NCBI GenBank assembly: GCA_012064385.1
Contig: QRDG01000416.1
Location: 1,226,571-1,290,570 of the forward strand
Origin: Puccinellia tenuiflora
Lineage: Eukaryota; Streptophyta; Magnoliopsida; Poales; Poaceae
Direction of reading: 5' to 3'
DNA length: 64,000 nucleotides
Position numbers and translations under genes: made by a program
In this document: piece by piece, positions 45,121-57,952 of the stretch
Layout: each line of letters begins with the position of its first letter
How positions within the stretch are numbered: the first letter of the stretch is position 1
Notes under the pieces: generated by a model
Databases searched by the model: none
Seen by the model: the letters and a program-made list of their open reading frames with translations, nothing else
Told to the model about the DNA's origin: nothing

Positions 45121-47950
45121 CTAGTAAAATTGCACGTGCAACGCACGACTCCTACTCTTCATTTATATTTATCAGAGAAATGCACTATATTTAGTTGTAA
45201 CATATTATCATTCAACCCTAGTTTGAAGCGAAACTGAAAAATAGGTAGTATTAAGCAAATAAAATTGCACGTGGACTCTTACTCTTCGTTTATATTTATC
45301 ACAGAAATGCACTATATTTAGTTGTAACATATTATCATTCAACCCTAGTTTGAAGCAAAACTGAAAAATAGGTAGTATTATGCGCATATATGTACAACAA
45401 AAGTAGCTTGTCTAACATAAGAAATCTCAACAGATAAATACACCCTGCTATAGTCCTTCAGTTCTCTAGTGAACAGAGGGGCGATTTGTTTCCGGCAATC
45501 GACTTGACACACAATTACAATCAATTTCCGAGGTTAACTTCTGGAGGCTCCTACTCAATTGCCGGCCACACCCGGTGTGCTTGCATCTCCGTCATCTTCT
45601 AACTAATCCACCATGCAGTATATAGTAATTCTCGCACCTCTGCTTCCAAAACGTTGTAGAAATAGAGTTTGAAGCTTATGCAAGAGCAAAAAATTGAGAA
45701 TCAGAGAGCCATACAAATATACCCTCAGAATAGAAGAGTTGATAGTATCAAAGCTCCTCACATAGGATCGGCAGCACAAGCTGATGAAATTAAACAAAGA
45801 ACATACCCCAAATATGTTAGGTAACAGGTTAGCACACTACAACTTCAGATATCATATCATGTCACAATGATGAGTGAACAATTTAATCCAGCACAGAACA
45901 AAGTTAAATGTTACCATTGTGCAGCAAACAATAGTGTAATTACCGCCGTCATTGTATTACTTGGAGCAATTCTGAACCATGTGTTTGTTTAACTGGAATA
46001 TGAAACATGAACAATGATAGAATCAATAGTAAAGTAGATCATGTATGCAAACAATAACTTTGAAGGGGCAATTCTACTTCTGTTACTTTCACGCACGACA
46101 ATGCAGGATATTAATGAATGACTTACCTTTAGTAATTGACTCCCTTTGGTAATCTCAAAATCTTATTATGGACATGAAAATGTCAAAACTTGTATGGTAT
46201 TTTTCGACAGAGATAAGAAAAAAGCTAAAATGGCCTAAATTATTTGAATGATATCTTTCTAAAAGCACACCCCATGTTTAATATAACTATTAAGCCTAAA
46301 GTTTATAAACTATTCTCAAGAATAAGAGAATCCTTCCCTAGGCCTGGAAAACCTTTTCCAAACATGTCCTTTGAAAGGTGACCACAACAGAAAATCATGC
46401 AGGAGGCGTTCAAATATCAAATATATTAAACACTTGGTAATTCATGCAATACTTCAAACAGCCCCAAACAATAATCGTGTTTTGCACTTAGTGTTCATGA
46501 TTCTCGGTAGCTACAAAATAAAGAACAATACAATATGGTAAGATTTAAATAGCCTAAGCTTGGATTTGCCACAACATTTTCGCTGACCCGCTATATTTCA
46601 GTATTCAGCGTAGCAAGAGGCATATTAGAGCAAAAAACAATCTGGCTACAAATGCTACGGATAAAGCAAGAGTACCTTAACGTGTTAACTATGTAATTCA
46701 GCTAAACAAAAATATTTGTTGTTTCATTGAGCTTCTTTCTCAAAATCTATCGCTCGTTGGTATGATGGTACATGAAGAATTTTCTTCATACAACAGAACT
46801 TTACACCATCTGTCAACATAAAAAAGTATGTAATGGGTATTAATTAGCTTTCTCATGAGACATATCCGCATTCCCGCACGGAAAAGAAGAAGGGAAACGG
46901 AAACCAATAATAAACATAAGCTTACCTCTTTCACAATGTGCTAGAGTTTTGAGATCACTGGCAGAGATAAAAAAAATGGCTATTCCTTTTTTATTTTCTT
47001 TGATAAACTTGTCATGGAGAGACTCGGTAACTATCTCTAGTTAACAACGGATCTACTTTGGTAAACCAGAAATTTATTTTCAAGCACATAAGATAAGGGC
47101 GTGCAGACAGTAGCAACTAATTTTAGGAAATCCTCATACCGGCAAGATCAAAGATATATTTTCGAACAAACATAACAAGTCAGCGTTTGATATGAGAGTT
47201 CCATCTGTAGGCATTCTCCCTCTTTTAAAGTCTTAAAAAATGATTATTATTTCAATAAATTGAACCATTTGCACCTCCAAAGTCTGAAGAAATATGTGTG
47301 TTTACACTCTGCAAGCCAATGATGTACCGGAAGTGCCTAATCTAGGAATGACCGCATCAGCACTAACACAATAGACATTGGTAAATGGCAACAGCCCTGG
47401 CCTACTCGCGCACCTCCGGTGACGGGCGTACAAAAAATAGGAGGTGACTTCTGTACGCTACTGCATGGGAGAGGGGAAAGCAGAGGATTTACCAGCAGCG
47501 GCATGGGAGTCTGACGCCTGACAGGCGGTTGGTAGCGTGCAGGGGGTAGGGAATCAGGATTCAGGGCGCCGTGTTCTCCGCGGTGGCCGGATCCGACGAT
47601 GCGGTATGCTGATCGATCCCCGCTCGCTGCCTAGTGCGCTCGCCGGCATGGAGGAGAGGTTCGGGAGGGAGGGGTGGGGAGAGGGACCGAGGGCATCAGA
47701 GGAGAGCGCGGCATCGATGCCAGACTGTGAGCGAGCGAGGATGTCATCATGTGTGGAAGCGGATGGCAGAGTTTTCGTTTGTCTCCTCAAATTGCTAAAG
47801 GTACACAAGGTGAGAGCTAGTTGTTATCTTGACGGTTAGATCCCAATTAGTGGGCTGATCGTGAGGCCTATATTGCTCCCTGTTTGCTGTGTACATTAAA
47901 CAGGGTGTTCATAGGAAAGAATATGTTTGCTCTTTTATTAGTAGTAGAGA
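45121..47950 (-). mobile_element. Complete non-autonomous Helitron, 2,830 bp
   Basis: Minus strand: the 5' end is TCTCTACTACTAATAAAAGA (47950 leftward), the standard grass Helitron start. The 3' end has the hairpin GTTGCACGTGCAAT, then TTTA and CTAG at 45121. The outside bases are A before TC and T after CTAG, so it sits in an AT dinucleotide without target duplication. It encodes no Rep/helicase and carries a tandem ~125 bp duplication next to the 3' end. A 100-codon plus frame at 47537-47839 may be a captured exon or chance. Confidence 0.88.
45138..45380. repeat. Tandem duplication near the Helitron 3' end
   Basis: Two ~120-125 bp copies containing TTTATATTTATCA.AGAAATG, CATTCAACCCTAGTTTGAAG and AAAATAGGTAGTATTA, with few differences. 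Confidence 0.85.
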
Positions 47951-50114
47951 TTACAAGAGGCTCGATTGATATGTGAAGTGGTTGTTGAGAGGAAAAATTT
48001 ATCCATATTGGAATAAGAGAGCATACTTGTTTCGATGAGGCCAAGGGAAAAAGAAGGCCATGTCATTATGACGGTTTGGATCATGCCATGTTGCCATGGC
48101 CTCTCCAACGCGGAGTAGAATATCAGTGGATATTCGAAGTCTGGTAAAAACATCGGTTGTCTCTTCGAGGGCCATTTAGGAGGAACTGTACCAGCGCCAC
48201 GCACCGACCCCCCCGTGTACACCACGCAATGGCAGGCCTCTCCTCTGACGGACTAGCTAGCAGCTCGTCCAGCTAGCGATGGTTGTTTCTCAGGCCACCA
48301 AGCACCAGATGGGTCTAGCTGCTACTGGCAACAACAACAACAGGAGAGAATCCGACGAGCAAGGCGATCGTGTACCACTTGCAGTTGTAGGCCATCGGAT
48401 TGATTCGGACAGAGATCAACTCTCCTATCTGGCTCGGACACCAGAGCGGTCGACTGGTCGTCGAGTTACTCCAAAGCTTTGCTGTTCACGTCGTGCGCTT
48501 GCCGCGAGCTGCACTGCACCGTCGTTCCCACAATCCCACGTGAAATCTCACTCAAGCTCCGTATAACGACGTCCTACCGAACGACTCGAGGAGACGCCGC
48601 CCACAGTAGTCACGCGCGCGACCGTCCGTGCGGTGAACCTTGAACAATGGGACGCGAGCTTGGCGTATCAATGGCCGGCCAGAGCAGGTGTACATAAAAA
48701 ATGTGCACAGGAACGATTTCCTGTCGGAGTCACGTCACTGTGTCAACACAGGGTCACAGGTCAGGTCCTGGAACCTGCAGGAACAAGAAGCCAGAAGCAG
48801 TCATAACTCTGTACATGAAACAGCGTCGAGACAGGGATTACATAGGCAGGGTGAAAGATATAATCGCGAGTGTATGGAGTGAAGTATGTAATGGGAATGC
48901 AACGGAAGAAGGTTCAGTGGGTCACATCTCACATGAGCAACAGCAATCGCTGCGCAGCAAACAACTTGGCCTCACGCAGCGTTTTCTATTAGGACCACAG
49001 GCTCTGGCCTCTCAACTCTCAAAGCCCCTTTTCCTTCCTTCCTTCCTGGAAGCTTCAGAAACAAGTCACGGTTGTTCCTTCCTCCAGCTTGGAGGAAAGG
49101 ATGTCACGTAATCAAGTTTGGTATCTCATCTTATACAACAGTTATCTATTTTGAGTATCTGCAAGTCAATAGGGTAAACACATCAAGCACTTTATGTTTG
49201 ATTCGATCATATTTACGCTTGCAACATGGAAGACAGCATGGCATTGCGATTGCAGAAATTAGCACTCGAACAGCAGATTTATCACTTGCTGGCAAGGCGA
49301 TGACACAAGTTGCAGCACATGAGTCCAGTGGCTTTGAGTTCAATTGCTCATCGCCTACAAACCCCCACGTATCAAAAGAAAACAAAACACATGTTCTCCT
49401 GGTCCTGCCGACGGAAGGGAAATTAGGCCACGGAACAAGCTAAGCACTTCGCGTGTGACAGGCAGACACAGCAGCGACAAGAAGCCTTTTGAGCTATGCC
49501 AGCCTCACTCTAAGCTTCTAATGCTAAAAAACCACAGGCAGGTGCATCTAATCTCCCCCAGGCCCCCACCATGAGGTGAGGAGAAGCCATGGCCACATGG
49601 ACTACAGATGGAAATGCCTGTAACACTGCATTCTAAGCAAAATGTTTCTCCCCTTGGCTTTGGTGGCAAGAGTACAGGAATGGTTGAGAAAGTTATGGGT
49701 GCCAGTTGGAAGGATAGGCCGTCTCTCCCATTTAAACACACTGCCATCCTTTCTGCAGGCCCTTGACACATCTCCACACACAGACACAACCATACACAGC
49801 CGACAGTCGCCGCCCCGAAGAATTCTTGACCCCTTCATGCAGTCCAGCCCTCCCTCTGAATTTCATCTTGTCATGTGGAGGTAGCTGTGTGCTGGAGGAG
49901 GCTTCAGTGCTCTTCTCAGGTTATGGGTGTTCGAGAAGAGTAAACAAAATCAAAGCCTTCTTCACACCTGCATTGCTTAGGAGATTCAGATTTCAGAGGA
50001 AGCATAAGAGTGGGTGTTCCTCGAATTCTTTCCCAAACCTCGTTCTGCCTTGTTTCCCGTCTGCCTCTTGTCTTTAGCCTTTCTTCATCTCTGTCTCCAC
50101 TCCCATCTCCTGTT
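47951..50114. other. Intergenic, promoter side of the SOFL gene
   Basis: No gene is clearly supported. A plus frame at 48279-48566 (95 codons, MVVSQATKHQMGLAATGNNN) lacks family features. CT-rich tracts (49029-49050; 50070-50110) are typical of plant 5' leaders, so the SOFL transcript probably starts within the last several hundred bases. Confidence 0.4.
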
Positions 50115-50573
50115 ATGGAATCCTCCCAGATCACTGGGGATTATGGAGAAGAGTGCAACAGCAATGAATCCGGGTGGACAACATACCTGGGCTCCCCCAC
50201 AAGTAGCAATGATGCAAAGGGGAATGGCAGTGAAGGAAGCAATGTTGAAGATGGTAGTGGCTACATCAATGAGAGGAGGAAAGGGAAAGAAGCAAACAAT
50301 GCGGATGATGATGGAGATTATGATTCCCTGGCATCTGATGCTTCCACAGGGCCAGCTCAAGTGAAGGTGCTTGAAGGCAAAGAAAAGAAAGATCGTCAAA
50401 CAAATGATAGTTGCAGCAATGAACATGGCAAGGATGAAAAGGATGAGATAATTACCAAGTTCTCGGCAAGCAGCAGCAAAAAAGTGGGCAAGATGAAGAA
50501 AGGGGAAGAGAAAAACAGCAAAAGAGGCCACAATAGAAGACGTAGCTCATCAAGAACAAGCTTCTTTTGGTAA
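50115..50573 (+). CDS. SOB FIVE-LIKE (SOFL) family protein
   Basis: 152 residues in one exon. The two SOFL signature motifs are present: an N-terminal ECNSNESGWTTYLGSP (about residues 11-26) and a middle DYDSLASDASTGP (about residues 71-83). A Lys/Glu-rich low-complexity part and a basic C-terminus (RRRSSSRTSFFW) follow. In Arabidopsis, SOB5 and SOFL proteins raise cytokinin levels and responses; that role is known for the family and inferred here. The first in-frame ATG with the MESS start was chosen, because family members start directly before the first motif. Confidence 0.85.
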   Translation: MESSQITGDYGEECNSNESGWTTYLGSPTSSNDAKGNGSEGSNVEDGSGYINERRKGKEANNADDDGDYDSLASDASTGPAQVKVLEGKEKKDRQTNDSCSNEHGKDEKDEIITKFSASSSKKVGKMKKGEEKNSKRGHNRRRSSSRTSFFW

Positions 50574-52590
50574 CTGATGTAAAATCCTTGCTCATCCATT
50601 TCTTTCTTATCAAGCTAGAATCCATGTTAGAGGCATGGGGGAGTTGAAGGCCTTGAGATGGTCCCTGCTATTGCTTTCCATGGTTTTGTCCATTTGTTAA
50701 CCACCCCATAGGTTAGTTGTTACTATGCAAATCTGTCAACCTTCCATTATTATTAAATTCCCTATTCTTTGCATGCTGTCCTATGTTTCTATAGACATTA
50801 ATCATCACTTTGTCCAGATACACTCTCCCAATGGACTGTTGAGGTTACCAACCCAAAAAGATAATTCACTTCAATGGCCTTCTGCTTTCCCAACTTTTTT
50901 ATAGGTTCGAATATCTGCATTTGGTTACATGAAGATATGCTTAATGGTGTCTATGTCTTCACGTTAGTTAAGTAATTGAAACTAGTATTGTCTATAAGAT
51001 ATGTTACATCATCTGAACATAAAGCAAACAATTAATTGGGTTTACAGGCAAGTTTGTCTAATGCCTTCTTCCTTACCCTTGAGTAAAGCAAATTTTACTC
51101 ATACCCTATCATATATAGTAGATCAATCTTAGTACAACTAATGCAACGTTCTCACATGAAACCTACTGCTGATAGGAATATCTGGCCCTTCTGTATAGGA
51201 ATTAAAGCATGAGACAATGTACAGAACATTTATAATCATAAGATGTAGAAGATTCAGTATTGCTAAGCAAGACCTATAAACAATTTACTATACAAATAAG
51301 TGTAGGTTACAGAACATCTTAAGTAAACATTACAACTGGTACAGGGTACAAGAGCCGCCAGCTATCACCTGGTATGTGCAATTTACTACTCTTTGCATCT
51401 ACATTTGTTGCCTAAAAGCAGCCAAAGCATCAGATGGAGCACCTTCTGCTGATCAAGTGAGGCGTAAGACGTAATTACCTCCAACAGTAATCTCATTCCT
51501 GAAATAAAAGAATGAAAACCTTATTAAAGGGAATGGTAATCAGTTCATCACTAATCATTTAGTAAATGATAAGAGTCTATTGAGCTAGTACAGACAGGGT
51601 CTAGCTGCTATAGCAAAATGGGTAAATGAGTTATTTCAGATGTGTTTGCGAAAACAAAAAAAGTTGTTTCAGATGAAGGTGGGCACTAGTTTCAATCAAT
51701 TTTGATTGTTACAGTTGATGCGTGTTAACAACCATGATTGTGGCTGTTAATAGTTGATGTTCTATAGTGAAAGTTACAGTTTTCCAAAGTAGGTACGAAC
51801 TGTGAAGTTCCCAACTTCTAAGTCATTTCACTCGGAGGTAGCTTCTCCATTTGATGGCGAAACAAGATTTAAGACCATTATTTGTGGTCCTCTATTATTT
51901 TGTCTGAACAACGCATAAAAGCCCACTTCATTCAGAGGCATCACAAACCAGCTCAAAGCACCCAAAAAAAAAGAGCCTTAATCACCCAGGTTACTATCAT
52001 GCCTAATACAGTAATACAGTAATACCCCCCTAGATATTCTCACAAACCAACTAAACAGCACGCACGATCTTTAGGAATATCAATCCAGGGTGTTCCAGCT
52101 TGGAACCCTCTACCAAGCAATCATTCAAAACAAGGTTAGGACAGTGAGGGAAGCTAACCTGCTACTTTAATTTGTGAGACTAATCAGAAAATGCATCCTT
52201 ACTCACATGGCACATTTTGCAGCAGTGATTGCTAAAATGTTAGGGAGTATGCGAATCATGCTTAATTTTCCGGGATGAATTAATGGTTGCCAAGTACGAC
52301 GACACACTCCTGCTCCAAACCATCATGGCATCGTGACATCGTCCATACCTAACTATCAGCATTAGCCAATCAGGACGCATGAACATGTGGAGCGAGCACA
52401 TTGTTTCTTCGATTTCCATCCAAAATTCACCAACTACAGCGCATCACAAATCGACACACTACAATCCAACATTCCCCTCGTCGACGGCATAGCCTTGTTG
52501 GAACGAATTGAAATATGAAATCGTCGATTTTCACGCGAATGATTAGGTATGTACCGACGGGGCGCTGACTTGGTGCGGGCGCTCGTGGGG
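50574..52590. other. Intergenic, plus 3' intron of the next gene
   Basis: 50574-51340 holds the SOFL 3' flank. On the minus strand, TTTTATTTCAG at 51514-51503 looks like an acceptor and CGTCG/GTACATACC at about 52556 like a donor. The membrane protein gene to the right may therefore have a 3' untranslated exon at about 51340-51502 after a ~1.05 kb intron. Nothing else is seen. Confidence 0.45.
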
Positions 52591-52746
52591 CTACGACGCG
52601 ATGGGCTTGGCGTGGTGGAGGAAAGCGGCGGAGCAGAGCACGGCGGTGAGGACGGCGAAGAGGCCGAGCGCGAACATCAGCGACATCCCGGCCACCGCCA
52701 GATCCAGCATCAGCTGGGCGCCGTGGAACACCGCCCCCAGCGACAT
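52591..52746 (-). CDS. Small single-pass membrane protein, 51 aa
   Basis: MSLGAVFHGAQLMLDLAVAG followed by a strong hydrophobic span (SLMFALGLFAVLTAVLCSAA, residues 22-41) and FLHHAKPIAS. I recall similar very short plant proteins with a DL.VAG.SLMF.....F...TA.LCSAAFLHHAK core, of unknown function. The frame is open upstream for another ~98 codons, but that part is Arg/Pro/Ser-rich leader-like sequence. The ATG at 52746 fits the family length. A GC-rich 5' leader reaches to about 52930. Confidence 0.65.
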   Translation of the reverse strand: MSLGAVFHGAQLMLDLAVAGMSLMFALGLFAVLTAVLCSAAFLHHAKPIAS

Positions 52747-53860
52747 CCTCTTGTCTCTCCGGCGCGCTTCTCGGAGGAGGCCTATATCACCGGCAACGGA
52801 GAGAGACAGAGGCAGAGGGGGAGGAGGTGGAGGAGAAGCGGCGGGCGGGACACGCGGCGCGGCGAGGGCGGGAGGAGAGGCGGCGAGGCGACCACCTGGA
52901 CGGGCGCTCGTGCCATCTGTGAACCGTGACGCTGTAATCACATGGAAATGTGCTCTCTTTTTTCTCGAGTGGAAACATGTGGAACATATTGGAAGTTTTT
53001 GAAAAGCACGAGAAAATGAGAGGTGTTTGGTGCATAGCACGGAGCCAAAATTTATTACAAGTGTGCTAGTGTCAAAAAAGAGTAAAGTCTAATATGAACC
53101 TTAAATTTGTAGTCCCTAGCTAAATCAGACCCCAAACTTTGAATCCCTGAAGTTAGCACACCAAACTAACAGATCCTGGTCAAACTCAACCCTACATCTA
53201 TTTTGGCGTGCTGGGAAAATGATAATCCCGACCAGGATAACAAGTTAGGCCCAGTGACAACATGGGCCCACATGTCATTTCCATCTTCCCCAATCTGCCA
53301 AATTCACAATGTGCCCTCGCGGCCGGAAAATTGGAGCTCCTCGAGGCGAACCACCAGGTCCCCGTAGCCGGCGAACTGGCGCTCCTGGAGGCTCTCGGCG
53401 GTGGAGGGACGCTGCAGTCGGCGACACCGTACGCGCCAACCGGACCGAACCAGTTGGGCAGCGGCACTGCTGCATGAACCGGACCATCTCGCGCTCCCCC
53501 ACCACCATTTTGGTGCGCCACGAGTATATAGCCGTGGCGCACCAGATATAGATGCGCCACGCATAGCCCATTACCCGTGGCGCACCAAAATAGTGGTGCG
53601 TCACGGCTAAGTGCATGCTGGGTCGACGGAGGGGCACCCTCCTTAGTCGTGGTGCAAGACTTGTGCGCCACAGGTAAGAGTGTAGTCGTGGCGTACATTA
53701 TTTCAATGCGCCACCAATATAATGGCCCCGGAGACAAATTTTGACCCAACATAGCCGTGACGCATCACAATTTTGGTGCGCCACGGGTAAGTGTCTTAGC
53801 CGTGGCGCATCACAATTTTGGTGCGCCACGGGTAAGTTTCCTGCTTTGTGCTCCCATGCC

Positions 53861-53893
53861 CCCCCCCCCCCCCCCCCCCCCCCGCCCCCCCCC
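53861..53893. repeat. Poly-C tract
   Basis: About 33 cytosines broken by one or two guanines, inside the CACTA-type element. Confidence 0.8.
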
Positions 53894-54479
53894 CGGTGAT
53901 CGCCTTTTCAGTTTTGGAAAAGCTAAAAGAAAATGTTAAAAAATTCAAAAAATAAAATCCTTTGAGATGTGGTTATGTTACGTAACCTAGGTGTTAGGAA
54001 AATTTTGAAACATGAATTTCGACATATTTTGCAAAAAATCATTATGAAAGAGTAAAACGGCGATAACTTTTGCATACGAACTCGGATTTCGACGTTTAAT
54101 ACCTTAAAAAAACTAGACGAAAAGTTACATTCAAATCAAATGGCCTACGGCCTTTTGAGCTGTTTTTGGTCTACAGAATCCCCAAATTCGAAAGGGAACA
54201 CATAGATTTTTTACGTTTAAGATTTCTGGGCAAAAAAATAATAAAGGGCCTCTCTGACCCGTGGCGCGTGTGAAGGTTTGTGCGCCACGGGTAGTAGCAA
54301 TACTCGTGGCGCATCAGTACGAGGTGCGCCACGGGTAACCTGAGATGCAACACTAGGTCCGACGACATCTATCTCATCCGACGGCTCACAGCGACGACAA
54401 CGATCCGTGTGCTCTTTTATTCTTGTTAATGATTGGCTTAGAGGATAGGGGCATGGATTGGCACTCTTCTTACCTCCCC

Positions 54480-54860
54480 ATCTCTATCTCCTCCTCTCCT
54501 CCTCCTCCTCCTCTCCTCTCAATATCCTCCTCCTCCTGTTCTCCTCCTCTCTATCTCCTGCTCCTCCCCGAGCTCCTTCTCGAGCTCCCGCGACGTCTCC
54601 TCCCGCCGGTGCGTCCTCGACGTCTCCTCCCGCCGCCGCTGCGTCCTCTACGTCACCTCCCACCACCGCCGCGTCCTGAACCTCTCCTCCCGCCGCCGCT
54701 GCGTCCCCGACATCTCCTACCGCTGCCGCCGCGTCCCCGACGTTTTCTCCCGCCGCCGCGTCCCCGACGTTTTCTCCCGCCTCCGCCGCGTTTGCTTCCA
54801 CCACCGCCGCGTGCTCCTCCCTCTGTGAGACTAAGCTCCTCCACTGGTGACGACGACAAC
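54480..54860. repeat. CT/CCG-rich minisatellite
   Basis: Imperfect units around CGTCTCCTCCCGCCGCCGC and TGCGTCC with a 27-36 bp spacing. Both strands stay open (Pro-rich plus, Gly/Asp/Ala-rich minus), but the frames reflect composition, not a recognised protein. Confidence 0.6.
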
Positions 54861-55539
54861 GTCCCCGAGCGTCCCCGAGGCCCCCGTCCTCGAGTATGAG
54901 CTCCTCTGCCGTCTGCCGCCTCGCTCCGCCGGCCACGAGGCCGGTATTTTTTTAAAATAAAAAATACATAGCCGTGGCGCACCCACGGCTAAGTGTATAT
55001 AGCGTGGCGCATCAAAAAAAGGTGCGCCACGGCTATATACACTTATCCGTGGCGCATTAGAAAAAGGTGCGCCACGGCTATATACACTTAGCCGTGGCGC
55101 ATCAGAAAAAGGTGCGCCATGGGTAACCACTTAGCCGTGGCATGGCAATCCGTGGCGCAGGGCCCTGCGCCACGGGTAACCAATTTTGGTGCACCACGGG
55201 TAAGGTTTTCTGCACTAGTGCGCTCTTCTCATCCCCGGCCGCCGAGCTCGAGCGCGTCGACGCCGACTGCCCAAGAATGCGCCCGTTTGTGCTCCACCGA
55301 TGAGAGTCAGCTCGCTATGTGGTAGAAGGTGGATATGACGTGTGGGCCAGCCTAATCAGTGAGAGTAAGGAATTATTCTATGTGGTACGTATTATTTTTC
55401 CAGTGCACAATCCTGTTTAAGGTTGAGATTGATCGGGATCTGTTAGTTGGGTGTGCCAATTTCAGGGATTTAAAGTTTAGGGTTTAATTTAGCTAATGAC
55501 TACAAGTTCAAGGTTCATATTGGACTTTACTCAAAAAAA

Positions 55540-57935
55540 ATGTAACAGTGGTTGGTGCTTACGATTTGTTTTACTTTCCCTAAAAAATACAATTTGTTTT
55601 ACAGTTTAAGTTATGCATGTTGATGTAGAAATTGGTTTCATGTTAGAGTTTTATACTTCGTTAAATTTTATCAGAATTGTTATTCTGACAAATATGGTCA
55701 ATTGTAACCAATTGTCCTAGTTCAAAATTAATTTAGATTTTGGCCCCTCATATTCGCGTTGAGTATATGTAGACAAGGACGGACTTGCCCGCACAAAAGC
55801 CTGACGTCTGATGCTTCAGTTTTGAATCCAAACCTCAATCTAAATGCCTACCACTTACAAAGTTTTGTCAATTACTGCCTCGAACATTCGGTGCTTAGAA
55901 TCCATATGGTATAGTCCCACAAGTGGAGGGTAGCTTGAAGAAGAGGTAAACACGAAGTTTGAAGGAGGAGATAAAGCTTTAACACAATAAAATGGATGTA
56001 CAAGCCAATCACTTCAAGTAAAATCCATAAGGACAAGGAAACAAATGAGATTGGAAATATCGAGAACTAGGAATGCATATCATGCATGTATTGTGATATT
56101 GTTTGATATTGATCTAGAGTTTTTGCAGTTTGATATTCAACTTAAAATATATTTTGTTTTCATGAATATGATTTGTAGTGATGAACATAAATGTCCTATT
56201 AAGTTATCCTTGAATTAGTTTTTATGTATCATAGTGATGAGAACTAGATAAATCTAAACATGTTATTTTGTTATGGGTAATCTAAAAATGTTTGATGTAC
56301 CCTTACTGGGTGAAGAGCATTGCCAATGCATTACCATGCCAAAAGGAAAAACTAGACAAGTACAATAATCCGTTAAAACCAAGATCATAAACATCGTGGT
56401 GCTTAGGTAATGGGACACAATGGTCTATGGTGGAGGGCACACACAATCCTCAATTTGAGATGGAGGTGGTACCAAGCAAGAAATAGAGGGTTACGACATC
56501 CAAAGAGAAAGATCGCGGGGTGGCAATCACCATGAGATATGGGGTGAGGTGAATTGGGTGTGGGAATAGGGATGGGTGAATCGGTAACTAGCCTAACCAA
56601 GGTTTAGAGCAGACCAATATGATGTGGAGACTCTAAAGTTTGGCTTTGCAAAACCTAGCAGTGAACTATATAATCATAAGGATTTCGTTGTAATTATCCT
56701 TTTTGTTGAGGTGCTTTGTACGGTTCAGTGTTTCTTTTAATACCAGGGTCCTTTTCGCAAAAAAAGAAATATACCATCATAGTTCCACACTTACCGACAC
56801 CAAAGTGGAACCAGATTGCACCCATTAGTGATTGGGACCTTTATGTCTGTCACTGGGCCTTTTACACGATGACAAGTCATTGGACTTGTAAAGGGTCAGT
56901 GGGGTCATATGTTCGGCTCCAAGGAGGTTACGGCCAAATTGCACAAGTTCGGTCACAACCTCCTATGTCGCTTGACACCTATTAGAATGGAAAATTATAA
57001 AATTGTTCCAAACATGAGTGGTTGTAGTGCAAGAAAGGACTAGATTTGGCGAAAACAAATATCACGACCATTTTTATGGCTTGCGACGACAAGGAGCGGT
57101 AAACTTATGATATGAATCAAGCATGTCATGAGAAAGTCATGTTTCCCCTTATGTTCACTATTCTCCTACCGAAGCTACTCTCCTTTATCTATCTTGCTCT
57201 CTAGACCTGATTGTTTTGGCTACCGAAGAGGTGAGAGTGTAGGGACAACTATATGTACATTGTTTCTTCTCCAATAATCTTATATTTGAGTTTTGTCCTT
57301 CTACTCCTTCTCTTTCGATCTGCATCCATGGCAGCAGGGTGGAAACTCTTTTTTTTTTGAAAAAGGTAACACCGACGTAGAAGGGGTGATAGCTAGAAGC
57401 TTTGGTCCTTGACACTATGTTGTGGTCCAGAATTGCGTTTTGCCTCTATCAAGCCCTACTCTCCATGCTCCCAATTTTGCCCCCCCCCCAACTTTGGAAA
57501 GCAAAATTCTAAAACACAAGAACATAAAAAAAAAGTAGCCGAAAAAGATTGAAATTTACGAAGAACGAAAAAACGTTCAGTCTTTTTGAACTCGTTGTTC
57601 GGAATGCGAAAATAGCAATGAATTTCACAAATCACAATCTTTGGTAAGCAACTTGATTAATTTGTCATTGTATGAAAACTTGATTAAACATTGTTGTTTG
57701 ATTAATGCGCTATTTTAAAATTTGTACTTACATATGAATGACATGTGGGGTATATAGATCGACGGCCCACTCACACGAGAGTTGCATAGGAAAACTCGGT
57801 ACATGACCTGATCAATTAATCCCCTTATTATCCTCTTTTGTACAGGAAAACTCGTTTGGTCTTTCTGTCTCCAAATTCTTGCGGTGTGTCTGAAGATTGT
57901 CGAGGTAATAAGAAAAACAGTCGTACGATTCTCTT
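55540..57935. other. Intergenic, no gene; possible LINE tails
   Basis: AT-rich with no credible ORF. TACCAGGGTCCTTTTCGC followed by AAAAAAAG near 56740-56766 resembles the 3' tail of a grass non-LTR element. A T10-11 run near 57350 preceding GAAAAAGGTAACACC may be another on the minus strand. A C9 run lies near 57481. Confidence 0.35.
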
Positions 57936-57952
57936 CTGACTGGCGTTCATCT
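57936..57952. repeat. Left 17 bp LINE target duplication
   Basis: CTGACTGGCGTTCATCT, identical to 59194-59210. Confidence 0.85.

Larger units (their letters stand above)
53490..55220. mobile_element. CACTA-type element nested in the MULE
   Basis: The right end reads, on the minus strand, CACTAGTGCAGAAAACC at 55220, a CACTA terminus. Both sides are full of a subterminal motif, CCGTGGCGCAC/GTGCGCCACGG, in direct and inverted copies: at least eight near 53515-53840, several near 54260-54340, and ten or so near 54965-55200. The left terminus is not clear, perhaps because it is degraded (CACTGCTGCATGAACC near 53467). No transposase is encoded, so it is a non-autonomous derivative. Confidence 0.65.
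53081..55530. mobile_element. MULE-like element with long TIRs, 2,450 bp
   Basis: Left arm AGTAAAGTCTAATATGAACC matches the reverse complement of the right end (GTAAAGTCCAATATGAACCT). Similarity continues for about 110-130 bases (AATCCCTGAA.TT.GCACACC; AACTAACAGATCC) and more weakly to TGGGCCCACATGTCAT. Flanks TCAAAAAAG (53072-53080) and TCAAAAAAA (55531-55539) are 9 bp with one mismatch. Just inside is GC-rich, coding-like DNA (about 53290-53480 and 55221-55345), apparently one captured segment split by a later CACTA-type insertion. Confidence 0.7.

Noticed and set aside
47537..47839. 100-codon frame in the Helitron as a captured gene
   Set aside because: No domain or splice context supports it; kept only as a possibility in the Helitron entry.
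54423..54936. Proline-rich plus and Gly/Ala-rich minus frames
   Set aside because: Both follow from CCG/CTC minisatellite composition inside a CACTA-type element.
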